From positions 1 to 64,000 of the forward strand of contig NZ_JARKPQ010000234.1 of NCBI RefSeq assembly GCF_029975155.1: a stretch of DNA of 64,000 nt, read 5' to 3'. The first letter of the stretch is position 1. Every line of letters begins with the position of its first letter. The translations under genes and the position numbers were made by a program. Shown here piece after piece: positions 1 through 8,637 of this stretch. A model generated the notes under the pieces. It made no database searches and was not told where the DNA came from. It saw only the letters and a list, made by a program, of their open reading frames with translations. Source of the stretch: Propionicimonas sp. Lineage in GTDB: Bacteria; Actinomycetota; Actinomycetes; Propionibacteriales; Propionibacteriaceae.

Positions 1-102
1 CGGCGTGAGCAGGAGGCCTTCGACCGCTCCCGTCCGCGCCTGACCGCACACCTCACCGGGATCGAGACCCTGCCCTACGGAGTGCCCGACCCCGAGGCCT
101 GA
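1..102 (+). CDS. C-terminal end of an unidentified protein (partial)
   Basis: The window opens inside an open frame that reads 33 residues (RREQEAFDRSRPRLTAH... ending VPDPEA) before a TGA at 100-102. Codon use is GC-rich at third positions, as in neighbouring genes, and a terminator-like palindrome follows 11 bases after the stop, so it is probably the true end of a gene. The fragment is too short for me to recognise a family. Confidence 0.5.
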   Translation, partial: RREQEAFDRSRPRLTAHLTGIETLPYGVPDPEA

Positions 103-113
103 CCCCCAGCACC

Positions 114-170
114 CGGGGACAGGTCCCATTCCCGTTCACCCGGACTGAACGACAACGGGACCTGTCCCCG
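114..170. repeat. Palindromic repeat, family A (imperfect copy), terminator-like
   Basis: The arms 114-138 and 146-170 are 25 bases each with three mismatches around a 7-base loop. The sequence core (GGGGACAGGTCCC...GTTCA) is shared with the perfect palindromes at 4685-4759 and 62143-62220. It lies just after the first partial gene and upstream of the exporter promoter, so it probably insulates or terminates transcription. Confidence 0.75.
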
Positions 171-197
171 TCCCTTCACCTACGTAGTTGAACCACC

Positions 198-220
198 AAC
201 TTTGCTGCCCCTGCAAAGTT
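198..220. promoter_or_regulatory. Probable TetR operator and promoter of the exporter
   Basis: A perfect 8-bp inverted repeat, AACTTTGC and GCAAAGTT separated by seven bases, lies 60 bases before the exporter start. A plausible -10 (TACTGT, 225-230) follows and a weak -35 (TTGCTG, 202-207) lies inside the dyad, so bound repressor would block RNA polymerase. The natural ligand of the site is the TetR-family protein encoded at 2832-3422. Assignment is by position and symmetry only. Confidence 0.6.
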
Positions 221-279
221 GCAGTACTGTAAACATGCGCCGCTGCAGAGCGGCGTTCGTCATGTTTGTAGGAGGAGAT

Positions 280-2835
280 GTGGCAGCAGCCACCATCGAG
301 CGCACGGCTCCGATAGAGAACACCCAGCCGATCATGAACCATCGGCAGATCATGTTCGTGATGTACGGCCTGATGGCCGGCATGTTCCTGAGCGCGCTGG
401 ACCAGACCATCGTGGGCACCGCGATCCGGACGATCGGCGACGACCTGCACGGGCTCGACCAGCAGGCATGGGTGACCACCGCCTACCTGATCGCGGCCAC
501 CGTCACCACCCCGCTGTACGGCAAGCTGTCCGACCTGTTCGGACGACGTCCGCTGTTCATCATCAGCATCAGCATCTTCGTGGTGGGTTCGTTCCTGTCC
601 AGCTTCTCCACCTCCATGCTGATGCTGGCCGGGTTCCGGGCGTTCCAGGGCCTCGGCGCCGGCGGCCTGATGTCCCTGCCGCTGGCGATCATCGGCGACA
701 TGCTCGCCCCGCGGGAGCGGGCCAAGTACCAGGGCTTCTTCCTGGCCACGTTCGGCGTGGCGTCCGTGATCGGCCCGCTCGTCGGTGGCCTGTTCGCCGG
801 CACCGACACCATCCTGTGGATCTCCGGCTGGCGCTGGGTGTTCCTCGTCAACGTCCCGGTCGGCATCATCGCGCTGCTGATGGTGATCGCGTTCCTGCAC
901 CTGCCGCACATCCCGCACGCCAAGCCGCACATCGACTGGTGGGGCGCGGGTCTGGTCGTCGCCACGCTGGCTCCGCTGCTGCTGGTCGCCGAGCAGGGAC
1001 GCGAATGGGGCTGGACGTCGGCGGCGTCCATCGCCTGCTACGCGATCGGCGCGGCGGCACTCACCGGCTTCATCCTCGTCGAGCGGGCCATGGGCGCGAG
1101 CGCCATCATCCCGCTGCGGCTGTTCAAGAACACCGCGTTCTTCACCGCGACCGTGCTCAGCATCCTGGTCGGCTTCGGCATGTTCGGTGCCATGCTGACC
1201 CTGCCGCTGTACCTTCAGATCGTGCTGGGCTACAGCCCGACGCAGTCCGGCTTCGCCACCCTGCCGATGATGGCCGGCGTCATGGCGGCGTCCATCGGCA
1301 CCGGCCAGATCGTCGCGCGGACCGGCAAGTACTCCGCATTCCCCAAGACCGGCACCGCCACCACCGCGCTCGGCTTCGGAATCCTCGTCTTCATGACCCC
1401 GGACAAGCCGTTCTGGTTCCTGGCCATCGCGATGGTCGTCATCGGGCTCGGCCTGGGCCAGCTCATGCAGACGCTGACCATGGCCGTGCAGGCGTCGGCC
1501 GAGGCCCAGGACATCGGCGTGGCCACCAGTTCGGCCACGTTCTTCCGCCAGATCGGCGGCACGCTCGGCACCGCGATCATGCTCTCGCTGCTGTTCAGCA
1601 TCCTGCCGACCAACATCAGCAACTCGCTGACGGACGAGAAGACGACCTGGCATGCCCTGGACGCCGCGCTCGACCCGGCCGTGGCCGACGACCCGGCCAA
1701 CGCCGCGATCATGACCAAGATGTGGACGCCGATCACCGACAAGATCAAGGACAAGGTCGACGACCAGCTCGCCGACGCCACCACGCAGGTCAAGGACGGG
1801 GTGAAGACCGCGGTCCGGGCGAAGGTCACCGAGGCGGTCTCGGCGAGGGCTGCCGAGGGCACCGGCAAGATCGGGGACGGGATCTCCGCGCTCGGCTCGG
1901 GGCTGGACAAGCTCGCGTCCGGCACCGGCCAATTCGTGGACGGCGTGGGCCAGATCGGGGCTGGGGCCCAGCAACTGGCCGGCGGCCTCACGAAGCTCAG
2001 CGCCGCGGAGAAGACCGCGGCGAAGAATGCCGAGCAGGCCACCAGGGACTTCGGCAGCCTCAGCGCGGCGATGACCGCGATGGGCACCGACCAGCAGGCC
2101 TGCGCGGACGGCGATTCCGCCGCCTGCGACAAGCTCTCCGACGACCAGTCGACGGTGAGCGCCGCCATGAAGGGCCTCGGTACCAGCGTCTACACGACCA
2201 GCGGCTACCTCAACGGCGCCGCCGGCAAGCCCGGGCTGGCGTCCGGACTTGCCCAGGTGGCGACCGGTGCCCACAAGCTGGCGGACGGCGCGACCACCGC
2301 TGCCCGGAAGGGCAGTGCGATCCCGACCGGAGCCGCCGCCGCGGCGTCCGGCACCGAGAAGCTGGCCAGCGGCGCCAAGCAGCTGTCGAAGGTCGACGCG
2401 ATCATCGACAAGGCCGTGAAGAAGGCGCTGCCCAAAGCGTACGAGAAGGCACTGCAGAAGGTCGCGTTCGAGCGCAATCTGAGCGTCAAGGACGGCAAGC
2501 TCGCCGTGGACTGGTCCGACCCGGTGCAGCGGTGGGCGATGGTCGACACGCTCGCCCCCACGCTGGTCGACGCGATCAAGACCGGGGACAACGAGGACAG
2601 CAACGTGCAGACAGACAACAGCACGAGCGACACCTCGTTCCTCACCGGTGCCGACCCGCGGCTCACCCAGCCGTTCATGACCGGCTTCAACTCCTCGGTG
2701 GTCACCATCTACTGGGTCGGGCTGGCTGTCATGATGGTCGCGTTCGTGATCACCCTGTTCTTCACGGTGCCGCCGCTGCGCACGCGGTCGGCGCTGCAGG
2801 AGAAGTCCGACGCGGCTCTGGAGGCGCTGGGATGA
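280..2835 (+). CDS. MDR-type MFS exporter (EmrB/QacA, DHA2 family) with large extracytoplasmic insertion
   Basis: This is a proton-driven multidrug exporter of the inner membrane, 851 residues from a GTG start preceded by GGAGGA at 271. The N-terminal half has the DHA2 signature [13 protein letters not shown] and the loop motif [11 protein letters not shown], followed by many hydrophobic helices. DHA2 members are usually about 500 residues. Here roughly residues 445-800, before the last helix ([18 protein letters not shown]), form a hydrophilic insertion. It carries YhgE/Pip-like repeats of the type LASGxxQLxxG and two closely spaced cysteines ([14 protein letters not shown]). The insertion presumably lies outside the membrane. 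The gene overlaps the downstream tetR by 4 bases (ATGA). Substrate is unknown. Confidence 0.85.
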   Translation: MAAATIERTAPIENTQPIMNHRQIMFVMYGLMAGMFLSALDQTIVGTAIRTIGDDLHGLDQQAWVTTAYLIAATVTTPLYGKLSDLFGRRPLFIISISIFVVGSFLSSFSTSMLMLAGFRAFQGLGAGGLMSLPLAIIGDMLAPRERAKYQGFFLATFGVASVIGPLVGGLFAGTDTILWISGWRWVFLVNVPVGIIALLMVIAFLHLPHIPHAKPHIDWWGAGLVVATLAPLLLVAEQGREWGWTSAASIACYAIGAAALTGFILVERAMGASAIIPLRLFKNTAFFTATVLSILVGFGMFGAMLTLPLYLQIVLGYSPTQSGFATLPMMAGVMAASIGTGQIVARTGKYSAFPKTGTATTALGFGILVFMTPDKPFWFLAIAMVVIGLGLGQLMQTLTMAVQASAEAQDIGVATSSATFFRQIGGTLGTAIMLSLLFSILPTNISNSLTDEKTTWHALDAALDPAVADDPANAAIMTKMWTPITDKIKDKVDDQLADATTQVKDGVKTAVRAKVTEAVSARAAEGTGKIGDGISALGSGLDKLASGTGQFVDGVGQIGAGAQQLAGGLTKLSAAEKTAAKNAEQATRDFGSLSAAMTAMGTDQQACADGDSAACDKLSDDQSTVSAAMKGLGTSVYTTSGYLNGAAGKPGLASGLAQVATGAHKLADGATTAARKGSAIPTGAAAAASGTEKLASGAKQLSKVDAIIDKAVKKALPKAYEKALQKVAFERNLSVKDGKLAVDWSDPVQRWAMVDTLAPTLVDAIKTGDNEDSNVQTDNSTSDTSFLTGADPRLTQPFMTGFNSSVVTIYWVGLAVMMVAFVITLFFTVPPLRTRSALQEKSDAALEALG

Positions 2836-3422
2836 CGACCGAGGCGATGGCCGACCAAAGCTGCGGGCTGCGCGAGCGGAAGAAGCTCGCCACCCGCGGC
2901 GCCATCCACGCTGCCGCGCTGCGGCTGGTCAGCGAACGCGGGCTGGACGGGGTGACCGTCGAGGAGATCTGCGCCGAGGTCGGTGTCTCGCCGCGGACGT
3001 TCTTCAACTACTACCCGACGAAGATCGCCGCCGCGTTCGACCTGCTGGTCGCGGAGATCACCCCGGAGGTGCAGCAGCGCTTCCTCGGCGGCCGCGGCAA
3101 CCTGGTGACGGACACCTGCGAGCTCGTCGCCCACAGCCTGGGCCTGCCGACCGACTACCCGCGGATCAAGGCGCTCCTGCGCGAGCAGCCGGAGCTGGGA
3201 CTGGCCTTCTGGCAGCAGATGATCACGCGGCTGCGTCCGTTCCTCGGTCTCGTCGAGCAGCGCTGCGCGGACCAGCACTCCGCCGGCCTGGCCTTCGGCG
3301 TGATGGTGATCGCCGTGAACGCGGTCATGCGGCGACCGGGGGACGGTGGCACGTCGCCGGACGAGATCACGGCCCGCCTGCGCACCGAGGTCGACGCCAT
3401 CGCCACCCTGATCGCGGAGTGA
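2832..3422 (+). CDS. TetR-family transcriptional repressor
   Basis: A 196-residue regulator. Residues about 15-60 form the TetR helix-turn-helix ([41 protein letters not shown] is the classical pattern); the rest is a variable ligand-binding domain. Its ATG overlaps the exporter stop, so the two are translationally coupled. The likely target is the inverted repeat at 198-220, giving substrate-induced export with autoregulation. The inducer cannot be deduced. Confidence 0.85.
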   Translation: MTTEAMADQSCGLRERKKLATRGAIHAAALRLVSERGLDGVTVEEICAEVGVSPRTFFNYYPTKIAAAFDLLVAEITPEVQQRFLGGRGNLVTDTCELVAHSLGLPTDYPRIKALLREQPELGLAFWQQMITRLRPFLGLVEQRCADQHSAGLAFGVMVIAVNAVMRRPGDGGTSPDEITARLRTEVDAIATLIAE

Positions 3423-3465
3423 TCCGGGCCCTGCCGCCCGCCCCGGGACTGGTTAGGCTGCGTCC

Positions 3466-4659
3466 ATGCCGTTACCGGTGCTCACCGCGATCGAGCAACG
3501 GGTGCTGGGGAGCCTGCTGGAGAAGCAGCGCACCGTGCCCGCCAGCTACCCGCTCTCCCTCAACTCGCTGCGGCTGGCCTGCAACCAGACGTCCAGTCGC
3601 GACCCGGTGATGGACCTGTCCGAGCGCGACCTCCAGGACGCCGCCCGCGCACTGAAGGACCGCAGCCTGCTGCGCCTGGTCTGGGCCGGGGCCGGGTCGC
3701 GGGTGGTGAAGTACCACCAGTTGCTGGACGAGGTGCTCGAGCCCGCGGACGACGAGCGCGCGCTGCTCACCGTCCTGCTGCTGCGGGGAGCCCAGTCGGC
3801 GGGTGAGCTGAAGACCCGCACCGAGCGGCTGCACCCGTTCGGGGACAAGGAGGCGGTCGAGGCGTGCCTCGCCCGGATGGCGGCCGCGCCCGAGCCACTC
3901 GTCCGCGAGGTCCAGGTGCAGCACGGACGCGACTCCCGCTGGATCCATCTGCTGGGGCCGGTGGCGCTCACCGAGCAGGTGGTCGCGCCGGCCGCCGACC
4001 GCGAGGTCGTGCTCGCCGAAGGAGCCGCCGCGCGGGACGCGAAGGTCGTGGCGGCCTACGACGCGGCCGCCGTCGCGTACTCCGAGGCGCTGCTGGACGA
4101 GCTGACCGGCAAGCCGTTCGACATCTGGCTCCTGGAGCGGATCGCCGACGATGCGGACGGCCCGATCATGGATCTCGGCTGCGGGCCCGGCCAGATCGCC
4201 GCGTTCCTCGCCGACACCGGGGCGGAGGTGCACGGCCTGGACGCCTCGCCGGCGATGGTGGCGCAGGCCAGGGCCAACTTCTCCGACCTCGACTTCACGG
4301 TCGGCCGGTTCGACCAGCTGCTACGGCCACGGAGCGCCGCCGCGTGGGGGGCGATCGTGGCCTGGTACGCGTTCGTGCACCTCGCCCCGTCCGAGCTGGC
4401 GCCGACGCTGCGGACGGTCGGTGCCACGCTCCGCCCGGGCGGCACCCTCGCCCTCGCGGTGCACCTCGGGGACGGCATCGTCCACGCCGACGAGCTGTTC
4501 GGCGTGCCGGTCGATCTGGACTTCGTCGCCCACGACCGCGACGAGGTGCTCGCCGCCGTCGCCGAGGCCGGCCTGGAGGCCGCGGAGTGGTACGTCCGCG
4601 CGCCCCACGCCGAGGAGGCGCCGACCGTCCGCCTCTACGTCCTCGCCCGCCGCCCCTGA
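3466..4659 (+). CDS. DUF480 (YceH-like) domain fused to a class I SAM-dependent methyltransferase
   Basis: A 397-residue two-domain protein. Residues 1-165 match the YceH/DUF480 winged-helix family (start PLPVLTAIEQRVLGSLLEKQRTVPASYPLSLNSLRLACNQ and the conserved NQTSSRDPV). Residues about 195-395 are a Rossmann methyltransferase with the SAM-binding motif DLGCGPGQIAAFLADTG. In Escherichia coli YceH is a stand-alone protein of unknown function, so the fusion suggests a DNA- or protein-binding module guiding a methyltransferase. The methyl acceptor is unknown. The gene ends convergently with the hydrolase at 4757, separated by a palindrome. Confidence 0.8.
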   Translation: MPLPVLTAIEQRVLGSLLEKQRTVPASYPLSLNSLRLACNQTSSRDPVMDLSERDLQDAARALKDRSLLRLVWAGAGSRVVKYHQLLDEVLEPADDERALLTVLLLRGAQSAGELKTRTERLHPFGDKEAVEACLARMAAAPEPLVREVQVQHGRDSRWIHLLGPVALTEQVVAPAADREVVLAEGAAARDAKVVAAYDAAAVAYSEALLDELTGKPFDIWLLERIADDADGPIMDLGCGPGQIAAFLADTGAEVHGLDASPAMVAQARANFSDLDFTVGRFDQLLRPRSAAAWGAIVAWYAFVHLAPSELAPTLRTVGATLRPGGTLALAVHLGDGIVHADELFGVPVDLDFVAHDRDEVLAAVAEAGLEAAEWYVRAPHAEEAPTVRLYVLARRP

Positions 4660-4684
4660 CCCCGTTCTCCCGCCACAACCGTGG

Positions 4685-4759
4685 TGAACGACCGGGGACA
4701 GGTCCCATTCCCGTTCACCGCGGGAGTGAACGGGAATGGGACCTGTCCCCGGTCGTTCA
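4685..4759. repeat. Palindromic repeat, family A: perfect 33-bp arms, bidirectional terminator-like
   Basis: The arms 4685-4717 and 4727-4759 are perfectly complementary over 33 bases around a 9-base loop. The element sits exactly between two convergent genes and contains the TGA stop of the minus-strand hydrolase (4757-4759). No T-tract follows, as is usual in GC-rich actinobacteria. It shares its core with copies at 114-170 and 62143-62220. Confidence 0.85.
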
Positions 4760-5524
4760 GGCGGCGAGGAAGTCGGTGATGGCCGCGAGGATCTCGTCCT
4801 CCGCTTCGGCGCGACTGGTCGTGGGGACGCCGTCGCCGGACTGAGGGCCGTAGCGACCGAAGAAGCTGTGCACGGCGCCGTCGATGACCACCTCCCGGGC
4901 GGCTGGTGGAAGGAGCCGCAGGCCGCCGGCCACCTTCGCCGGGTCCGCCACGCCGTCCAGCTCCGCGCGCAGGCTGAGCGCCTGCAGGGACGCGCCGGAA
5001 AGGTCCGCGCCGTCGGGCGGATAGGCGGCCATCAGCACCAGTCCGGACGCCGGCTGCCGGCCCGCCTTCCGTTCGTCCGCGAGGTACTGGGCGGCCATCG
5101 CTCCACCGAGCGAGTGCCCGGCCAGGACGACCCGCTTGCCCGCTCCGAAGCGCTCGATCAGGGCACCCGCGCGACCCGGGTCGGTGACCGCGAGATCGAA
5201 GGAGAACACCGGGATCACCGTCACGTAGCCGCGGACGGCGAGTGCCCGAGCCAGCCACTCGTACGCCTGTGGGCGCACGAGTCCGCCGGGATAGACGATG
5301 ACCAGCACATCGCGCTCGTCGACCCCGGCCGGCGGGCGCGCGACCAGGTTGTCCGTGCCGGCGACGGTCTCCACCACCGGCACCACCCGTCCGGACGCCG
5401 CGTCGGTGATCGCGTCCTGGCCGACCACGAGCGGTGCCCGGACCAGGATCGGCCAGGCGACGCCGACGCCGGCGGCGAGCGCGACCGCGAGCACCACGCC
5501 GAGCCAGCGCGCGACGCGGCGCAC
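4757..5524 (-). CDS. Membrane-anchored alpha/beta hydrolase
   Basis: A 255-residue protein from a GTG start two bases after the ygfZ stop. An N-terminal hydrophobic segment (residues about 5-25) anchors or exports it. The serine nucleophile elbow is GHSLGG (about residue 145) and the late histidine is in GAVHSFFG. The fold resembles the dienelactone hydrolase/chlorophyllase-like group (VIVYPGGLVRPQAYEWLARALAVRGY). The substrate is unknown. It is probably co-transcribed with ygfZ. Confidence 0.75.
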   Translation of the reverse strand: MRRVARWLGVVLAVALAAGVGVAWPILVRAPLVVGQDAITDAASGRVVPVVETVAGTDNLVARPPAGVDERDVLVIVYPGGLVRPQAYEWLARALAVRGYVTVIPVFSFDLAVTDPGRAGALIERFGAGKRVVLAGHSLGGAMAAQYLADERKAGRQPASGLVLMAAYPPDGADLSGASLQALSLRAELDGVADPAKVAGGLRLLPPAAREVVIDGAVHSFFGRYGPQSGDGVPTTSRAEAEDEILAAITDFLAA

Positions 5525-5526
5525 CC

Positions 5527-6639
5527 TCAGCCCCGGCCCAGGCCCGGCTGCGGACGCCAGTGCAGCCCGGCGTCCGGGTCGACCAGCAGTTCCTGGGACG
5601 CCGCGATCCCGGCCACGGTCAGCTGGGCGTCGACCGGGACGGTGCGCTTCAGCAGCGCCAGCCCGATCGGCCCCAGCTCGAAGTGCCGCTCGGAGGTGCC
5701 CATCCGGCCCACCGGACGTCCGTCGGCCAGCACGTCCGCACCGACCTCGGGAAGCCGGTCGTCGCTGCCGTCCAGGTGGAGCAGGGTGAGCCGCCGCGGC
5801 GGCCGGCCGAGGTTGTACACCCGGGCCACCGTCTCCTGGCCGGGGTAGCAGCCCTTGCGCAGGTGCACGGCCGGGCCGAGGCGGTCGTCCGCCGGATTGG
5901 CGAGTTCGTTGGGGATCGTCCGCTCGTCGGTGTCGAGGAACACCCTGGGCATGCCGGACGCGATCCGCAGCGCCTCCATCGCCCAGATGCCCGCACGGTT
6001 GTCGCCGAGGGTGGCGTCCACCCGGTCGCGGGGGACGATCATCGGGACGGCGCCACGCCCACCGGTCGTCGCCCCCGCACCGGTCGCAGTCACCCCATCG
6101 TTCGTCGAGCTTGTCGAGACGCTTCCAGAGGTCTCGACAAGCTCGACCAGCGGTTTGGCCTCGACCAGCGGTGTGGGCTCGACCAGCGGTGTGGGCTCAA
6201 CCAGCGATGGGGACTCGACCAGCGGTGTGGACTCGACGGGGGGCAGCACCAGGGCGTAGTCGGCACTCACGTCCGCGATCTCCACCCGCGCGACGAACAC
6301 CATCTTCCGCAGCCAGTCCAGCAGCGCGGCCAGATGGCCCGGCTCGGTGTGGCACCACAGGGTCTCGCCGTCGTCGGTGGCGCCGAACACGTGGGTGAGG
6401 TGGCCCTGGGCGTCCAGAATGTACGCGACCGTCGGCACGCCGGGAGCGAGCGCGGCGAAGTCCTGGCTGGTGATGTCGTTCAGCCAGGTCAGCCGGTCGG
6501 CGCCGGCGATCGTGAACACGGGCCGGTGGGAGAGGTCGACCCCCGCGGTTCCGGCGAGCAACGCCTTCTGCTCGCGGAACGGATCGCCGTAGTGCCAGAC
6601 CGCGCCCGCGTCCACACCCTCGGGAAGCCGGACGGTCAT
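5527..6639 (-). CDS. ygfZ: Folate-binding protein YgfZ with an in-frame repeat insertion
   Basis: YgfZ-family proteins are tetrahydrofolate-binding relatives of the glycine cleavage T-protein that help iron-sulfur enzymes. The family hallmark KGCYPGQE is present (RKGCYPGQETVARV), as is the GcvT-like N-terminus. At 370 residues it carries an abnormal stretch at about residues 132-180 of TPLVEP/LVELVETSGSVSTSST type. This is encoded by a dispersed palindromic repeat plus five tandem 18-bp units (6104-6237). The insertion keeps frame and separates the two halves of the fold. The ATG overlaps the nitrobindin stop by 4 bases. Confidence 0.85.
   Translation of the reverse strand: MTVRLPEGVDAGAVWHYGDPFREQKALLAGTAGVDLSHRPVFTIAGADRLTWLNDITSQDFAALAPGVPTVAYILDAQGHLTHVFGATDDGETLWCHTEPGHLAALLDWLRKMVFVARVEIADVSADYALVLPPVESTPLVESPSLVEPTPLVEPTPLVEAKPLVELVETSGSVSTSSTNDGVTATGAGATTGGRGAVPMIVPRDRVDATLGDNRAGIWAMEALRIASGMPRVFLDTDERTIPNELANPADDRLGPAVHLRKGCYPGQETVARVYNLGRPPRRLTLLHLDGSDDRLPEVGADVLADGRPVGRMGTSERHFELGPIGLALLKRTVPVDAQLTVAGIAASQELLVDPDAGLHWRPQPGLGRG
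6104..6237. repeat. Palindromic repeat family B plus tandem 18-bp repeats inside ygfZ
   Basis: A perfect 17-bp inverted repeat (GTCGAGCTTGTCGAGAC at 6104-6120 and its complement at 6131-6147, loop 10 bases) is followed to 6237 by about five units of CTCGACCAGCGGTGTGGG. The same palindrome recurs at 12698-12751, 13010-13063, 57476-57519 and 57566-57609, all intergenic; only this copy is inside a gene. Confidence 0.9.
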
Positions 6640-7133
6640 CGTCGCTCCAGCTGCGCCCAGATGTAGGGCTGTAGTTCGTGCTCGTCGGTCGCCCGGTCGA
6701 AGGAGAACAGCAGCCGTCCCTCGACGTTGCCGTAGAGCCGACGGCCGGCGGTGTAGGCGACCTTGGCGTCCCGGGTGCGCGCGACGGCATCGGTGACCAG
6801 GTCGAGGCGGCCGGGCTGCAGCTTGCCGTACCAGATCTCCGCGAAGCCGTCCGGCGAACACATCATCACGTCCACCGAACCGTCGGCCAGCGGACGCCAG
6901 AAGCCGGTCTCCATGAACAGCGGCTTGACCGGCGCGCCGTCGGAATCGGTCTCGAAGGCCTGGCAGAGGTAGTGCAGGTAGTCCTCGCCGTTGTCGGCGA
7001 AATCGACCTGCAGCGCATAGCTGTGCTTCTCCACACCGGGCCACTGCCGGTAGCCGGTGCCCTCCCAGCGGCCCCGCAGCCAGGCCACGCCCACCAGAGC
7101 CGGGTTCAGGTCGGACGGAATCTCGAAAGCCAT
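6636..7133 (-). CDS. Nitrobindin-family heme-binding beta-barrel protein (DUF1794, FABP-like)
   Basis: A 165-residue lipocalin-like protein with the family signature GRWEGTG near residue 20, matching the GxWxGxG motif. Members form a ten-stranded barrel that binds ferric heme and reacts with NO or peroxynitrite. The family's proximal histidine normally lies near the C-terminus. The only late histidine here is in TDEHELQPY (about residue 152), so heme ligation is plausible but unproven. SD GGAGAG precedes the ATG. The order small membrane protein, nitrobindin, ygfZ, hydrolase suggests one operon. Confidence 0.8.
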   Translation of the reverse strand: MAFEIPSDLNPALVGVAWLRGRWEGTGYRQWPGVEKHSYALQVDFADNGEDYLHYLCQAFETDSDGAPVKPLFMETGFWRPLADGSVDVMMCSPDGFAEIWYGKLQPGRLDLVTDAVARTRDAKVAYTAGRRLYGNVEGRLLFSFDRATDEHELQPYIWAQLERR

Positions 7134-7134
7134 G

Positions 7135-7248
7135 TCACTCTCCTCGTCGGCCGCGCAGCAGCGCGAAGATGCCGAGCCCCGCGAGCACGACCAGCAGGAG
7201 GCACGCGGTGAACAGCACCACGCCGGTCACGGAGAGCGGGGACAGCAC
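7135..7248 (-). CDS. Possible 37-residue single-pass membrane protein
   Basis: A short frame from GTG (7248) to TGA (7135-7137) encodes a protein that is almost all one hydrophobic helix ([25 protein letters not shown]) ending in a positively charged tail (RGRRGE). It lies one base before the nitrobindin ATG and includes the latter's ribosome binding site, so it could couple translation. Its own SD is weak. No family is recognised, so it may be a leader-like or accessory microprotein, or chance. Confidence 0.45.
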   Translation of the reverse strand: MLSPLSVTGVVLFTACLLLVVLAGLGIFALLRGRRGE

Positions 7249-7317
7249 CCGTGCAGCTTACCCAGCACCCCGGACACCCACGCGGCGGCCCCGGTGGCCG
7301 TCTGCTTGGATGAACCC

Positions 7318-7749
7318 ATGCGGGCAGTGGTGCAGCGGGTCAGCCGGGCCGAGGTCAGGGTCGACGGCGAAGTGGTCGGCGCAATCGACTGTCCGGGGCT
7401 GCTCGTGCTGCTGGGCGTCACCCACACCGACACGCCCGCCGTCGCCGACCGGCTGGCCGACAAGACCTGGCAGCTCCGCATCCTGGACGGCGAGCGCAGC
7501 TGCGCCGACGAGGACGCCCCGCTGCTCGTGGTCAGCCAGTTCACGCTCTACGCCGACACCCGCAAGGGCCGCCGTCCGTCCTGGAGCGCCGCGGCGCCCG
7601 GACCGGTCAGCGAGCCCCTGGTCGACGCCTACGTGGACGCCCTGCGCCGCCGCGGTGCCCACGTCGAGACCGGCCGCTTCGGCGCGATGATGGCGGTCTC
7701 GCTGGTCAACGACGGCCCGGTGACCCTGATCCTCGACGCGGACGCCTGA
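7318..7749 (+). CDS. dtd: D-aminoacyl-tRNA deacylase
   Basis: A cytosolic homodimer that hydrolyses D-amino acids from mischarged tRNA. The protein has the standard length of 143 residues and begins [17 protein letters not shown], as in the family. It carries the active-site motif [17 protein letters not shown] (about residues 79-95) and the C-terminal [10 protein letters not shown], which corresponds to the Gly-Pro motif that rejects L-amino acids. The ATG at 7318 gives the canonical N-terminus; upstream in-frame sequence is not conserved coding. Confidence 0.95.
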   Translation: MRAVVQRVSRAEVRVDGEVVGAIDCPGLLVLLGVTHTDTPAVADRLADKTWQLRILDGERSCADEDAPLLVVSQFTLYADTRKGRRPSWSAAAPGPVSEPLVDAYVDALRRRGAHVETGRFGAMMAVSLVNDGPVTLILDADA

Positions 7750-7831
7750 CGTTCGCGGACAGAACCCGGTTCCGACCACGCCCGGCCACTCACTAGTGTT
7801 GTCCCCGCCGGACGGCCGAACGGGAGTGGAC

Positions 7832-8509
7832 ATGGCGCAATTGCTGCTGGTCAGCAACCAGGTCGCCTCCGGTACGTCCGCGGAGCTCTCCCTGCCCGTC
7901 CTCGCCCTGCTCTCCCACGACATCCACGGGGTCGCTGCCGACACCCAGGCCCTCACCGAGTCGGCACGGGCCGACCTGGTCGTCCTGGACGGCCGCGCCG
8001 ACCTGGCGGGTGCGCGGACGATGGCGCGCCTGTTCCAGTCCTCGGGCTCGACGGTCCCGGTGCTCCTGGTGCTCGCGGAGAGCGGCCTGGCCGCCGTCGC
8101 CGCGGACTGGGGGGTCTCCGACCTGGTCCTGGACAGTGCCGGGCCGGCCGAGTTCGAGGCCCGGATCCGGCTGCTGGTCACCGCGGCGGCCAACGACGGC
8201 CTGATCACCGGCGGCGGCATCGAGATCGACGAGGCCGCCTACTCCGTGATGCTGGACGGCGAGCCCCTCGACCTCACCTACACCGAGTTCGAGCTGCTGA
8301 AATACCTCGTGCAGCACCCCGGTCGCGTGTTCAGCCGCGAGCACCTGCTCGCCGACGTGTGGGGCTACGACTACTACGGCGGCACGCGGACCGTCGACGT
8401 GCACGTCCGCCGGTTGCGCGCCAAGCTCGGCCCCGAGCACGAGGCACTGATCGGCACGGTGCGCAACGTCGGCTACCGGTTCTCGGGCGATTCCGGGTCG
8501 CGTCGCTGA
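7832..8509 (+). CDS. glnR: GlnR-type orphan OmpR-family response regulator
   Basis: A 225-residue regulator with an atypical receiver domain (1-115) and a C-terminal winged helix of OmpR/PhoB type (YTEFELLKYLVQHPGRVFSREHLLADVWGYDYYGGTRTVDVHVRRLRAKLG). GlnR controls nitrogen assimilation genes in actinobacteria without a partner kinase. An aspartate at the usual position (VVLDGRAD) is kept, while the acidic pocket at the N-terminus is not, as expected for GlnR. No kinase gene is adjacent. mshD follows, the order seen in mycobacteria. SD GGAGTGG precedes the ATG at 7832. Confidence 0.8.
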   Translation: MAQLLLVSNQVASGTSAELSLPVLALLSHDIHGVAADTQALTESARADLVVLDGRADLAGARTMARLFQSSGSTVPVLLVLAESGLAAVAADWGVSDLVLDSAGPAEFEARIRLLVTAAANDGLITGGGIEIDEAAYSVMLDGEPLDLTYTEFELLKYLVQHPGRVFSREHLLADVWGYDYYGGTRTVDVHVRRLRAKLGPEHEALIGTVRNVGYRFSGDSGSRR

Positions 8510-8523
8510 CTCGCGTCCGGGCG

Positions 8524-8588
8524 AATTTGCACTGTCGATGGCCGAGATGTGCCCGCCGGCCTGAAACAGCGTCGAGAGTGCAAATCCT
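8524..8588. repeat. Dispersed imperfect palindrome, family C (glnR-mshD spacer)
   Basis: ATTTGCACTGTCGATG near 8525-8540 pairs with GTCGAGAGTGCAAATCCT at 8571-8588. Related copies lie at 23204-23267 and 38712-38779, each with variable loops. All are intergenic and not followed by T-runs. Confidence 0.75.
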
Positions 8589-8637
8589 CGCAACACACTC
8601 GCGCAGCCCGGCCTCGCCGCTCGCGTAGCCTGACTGC

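Noticed and set aside
136..2274. Long open frames antisense to, or in another frame of, the exporter gene
   Set aside because: They have low-complexity Arg/Gly/Ala composition and no domain, and arise from high GC at third codon positions of the real gene.
6142..6237. CRISPR-like array in ygfZ
   Set aside because: The units are 18 bp without unique spacers and lie in a coding region; no cas genes are present.
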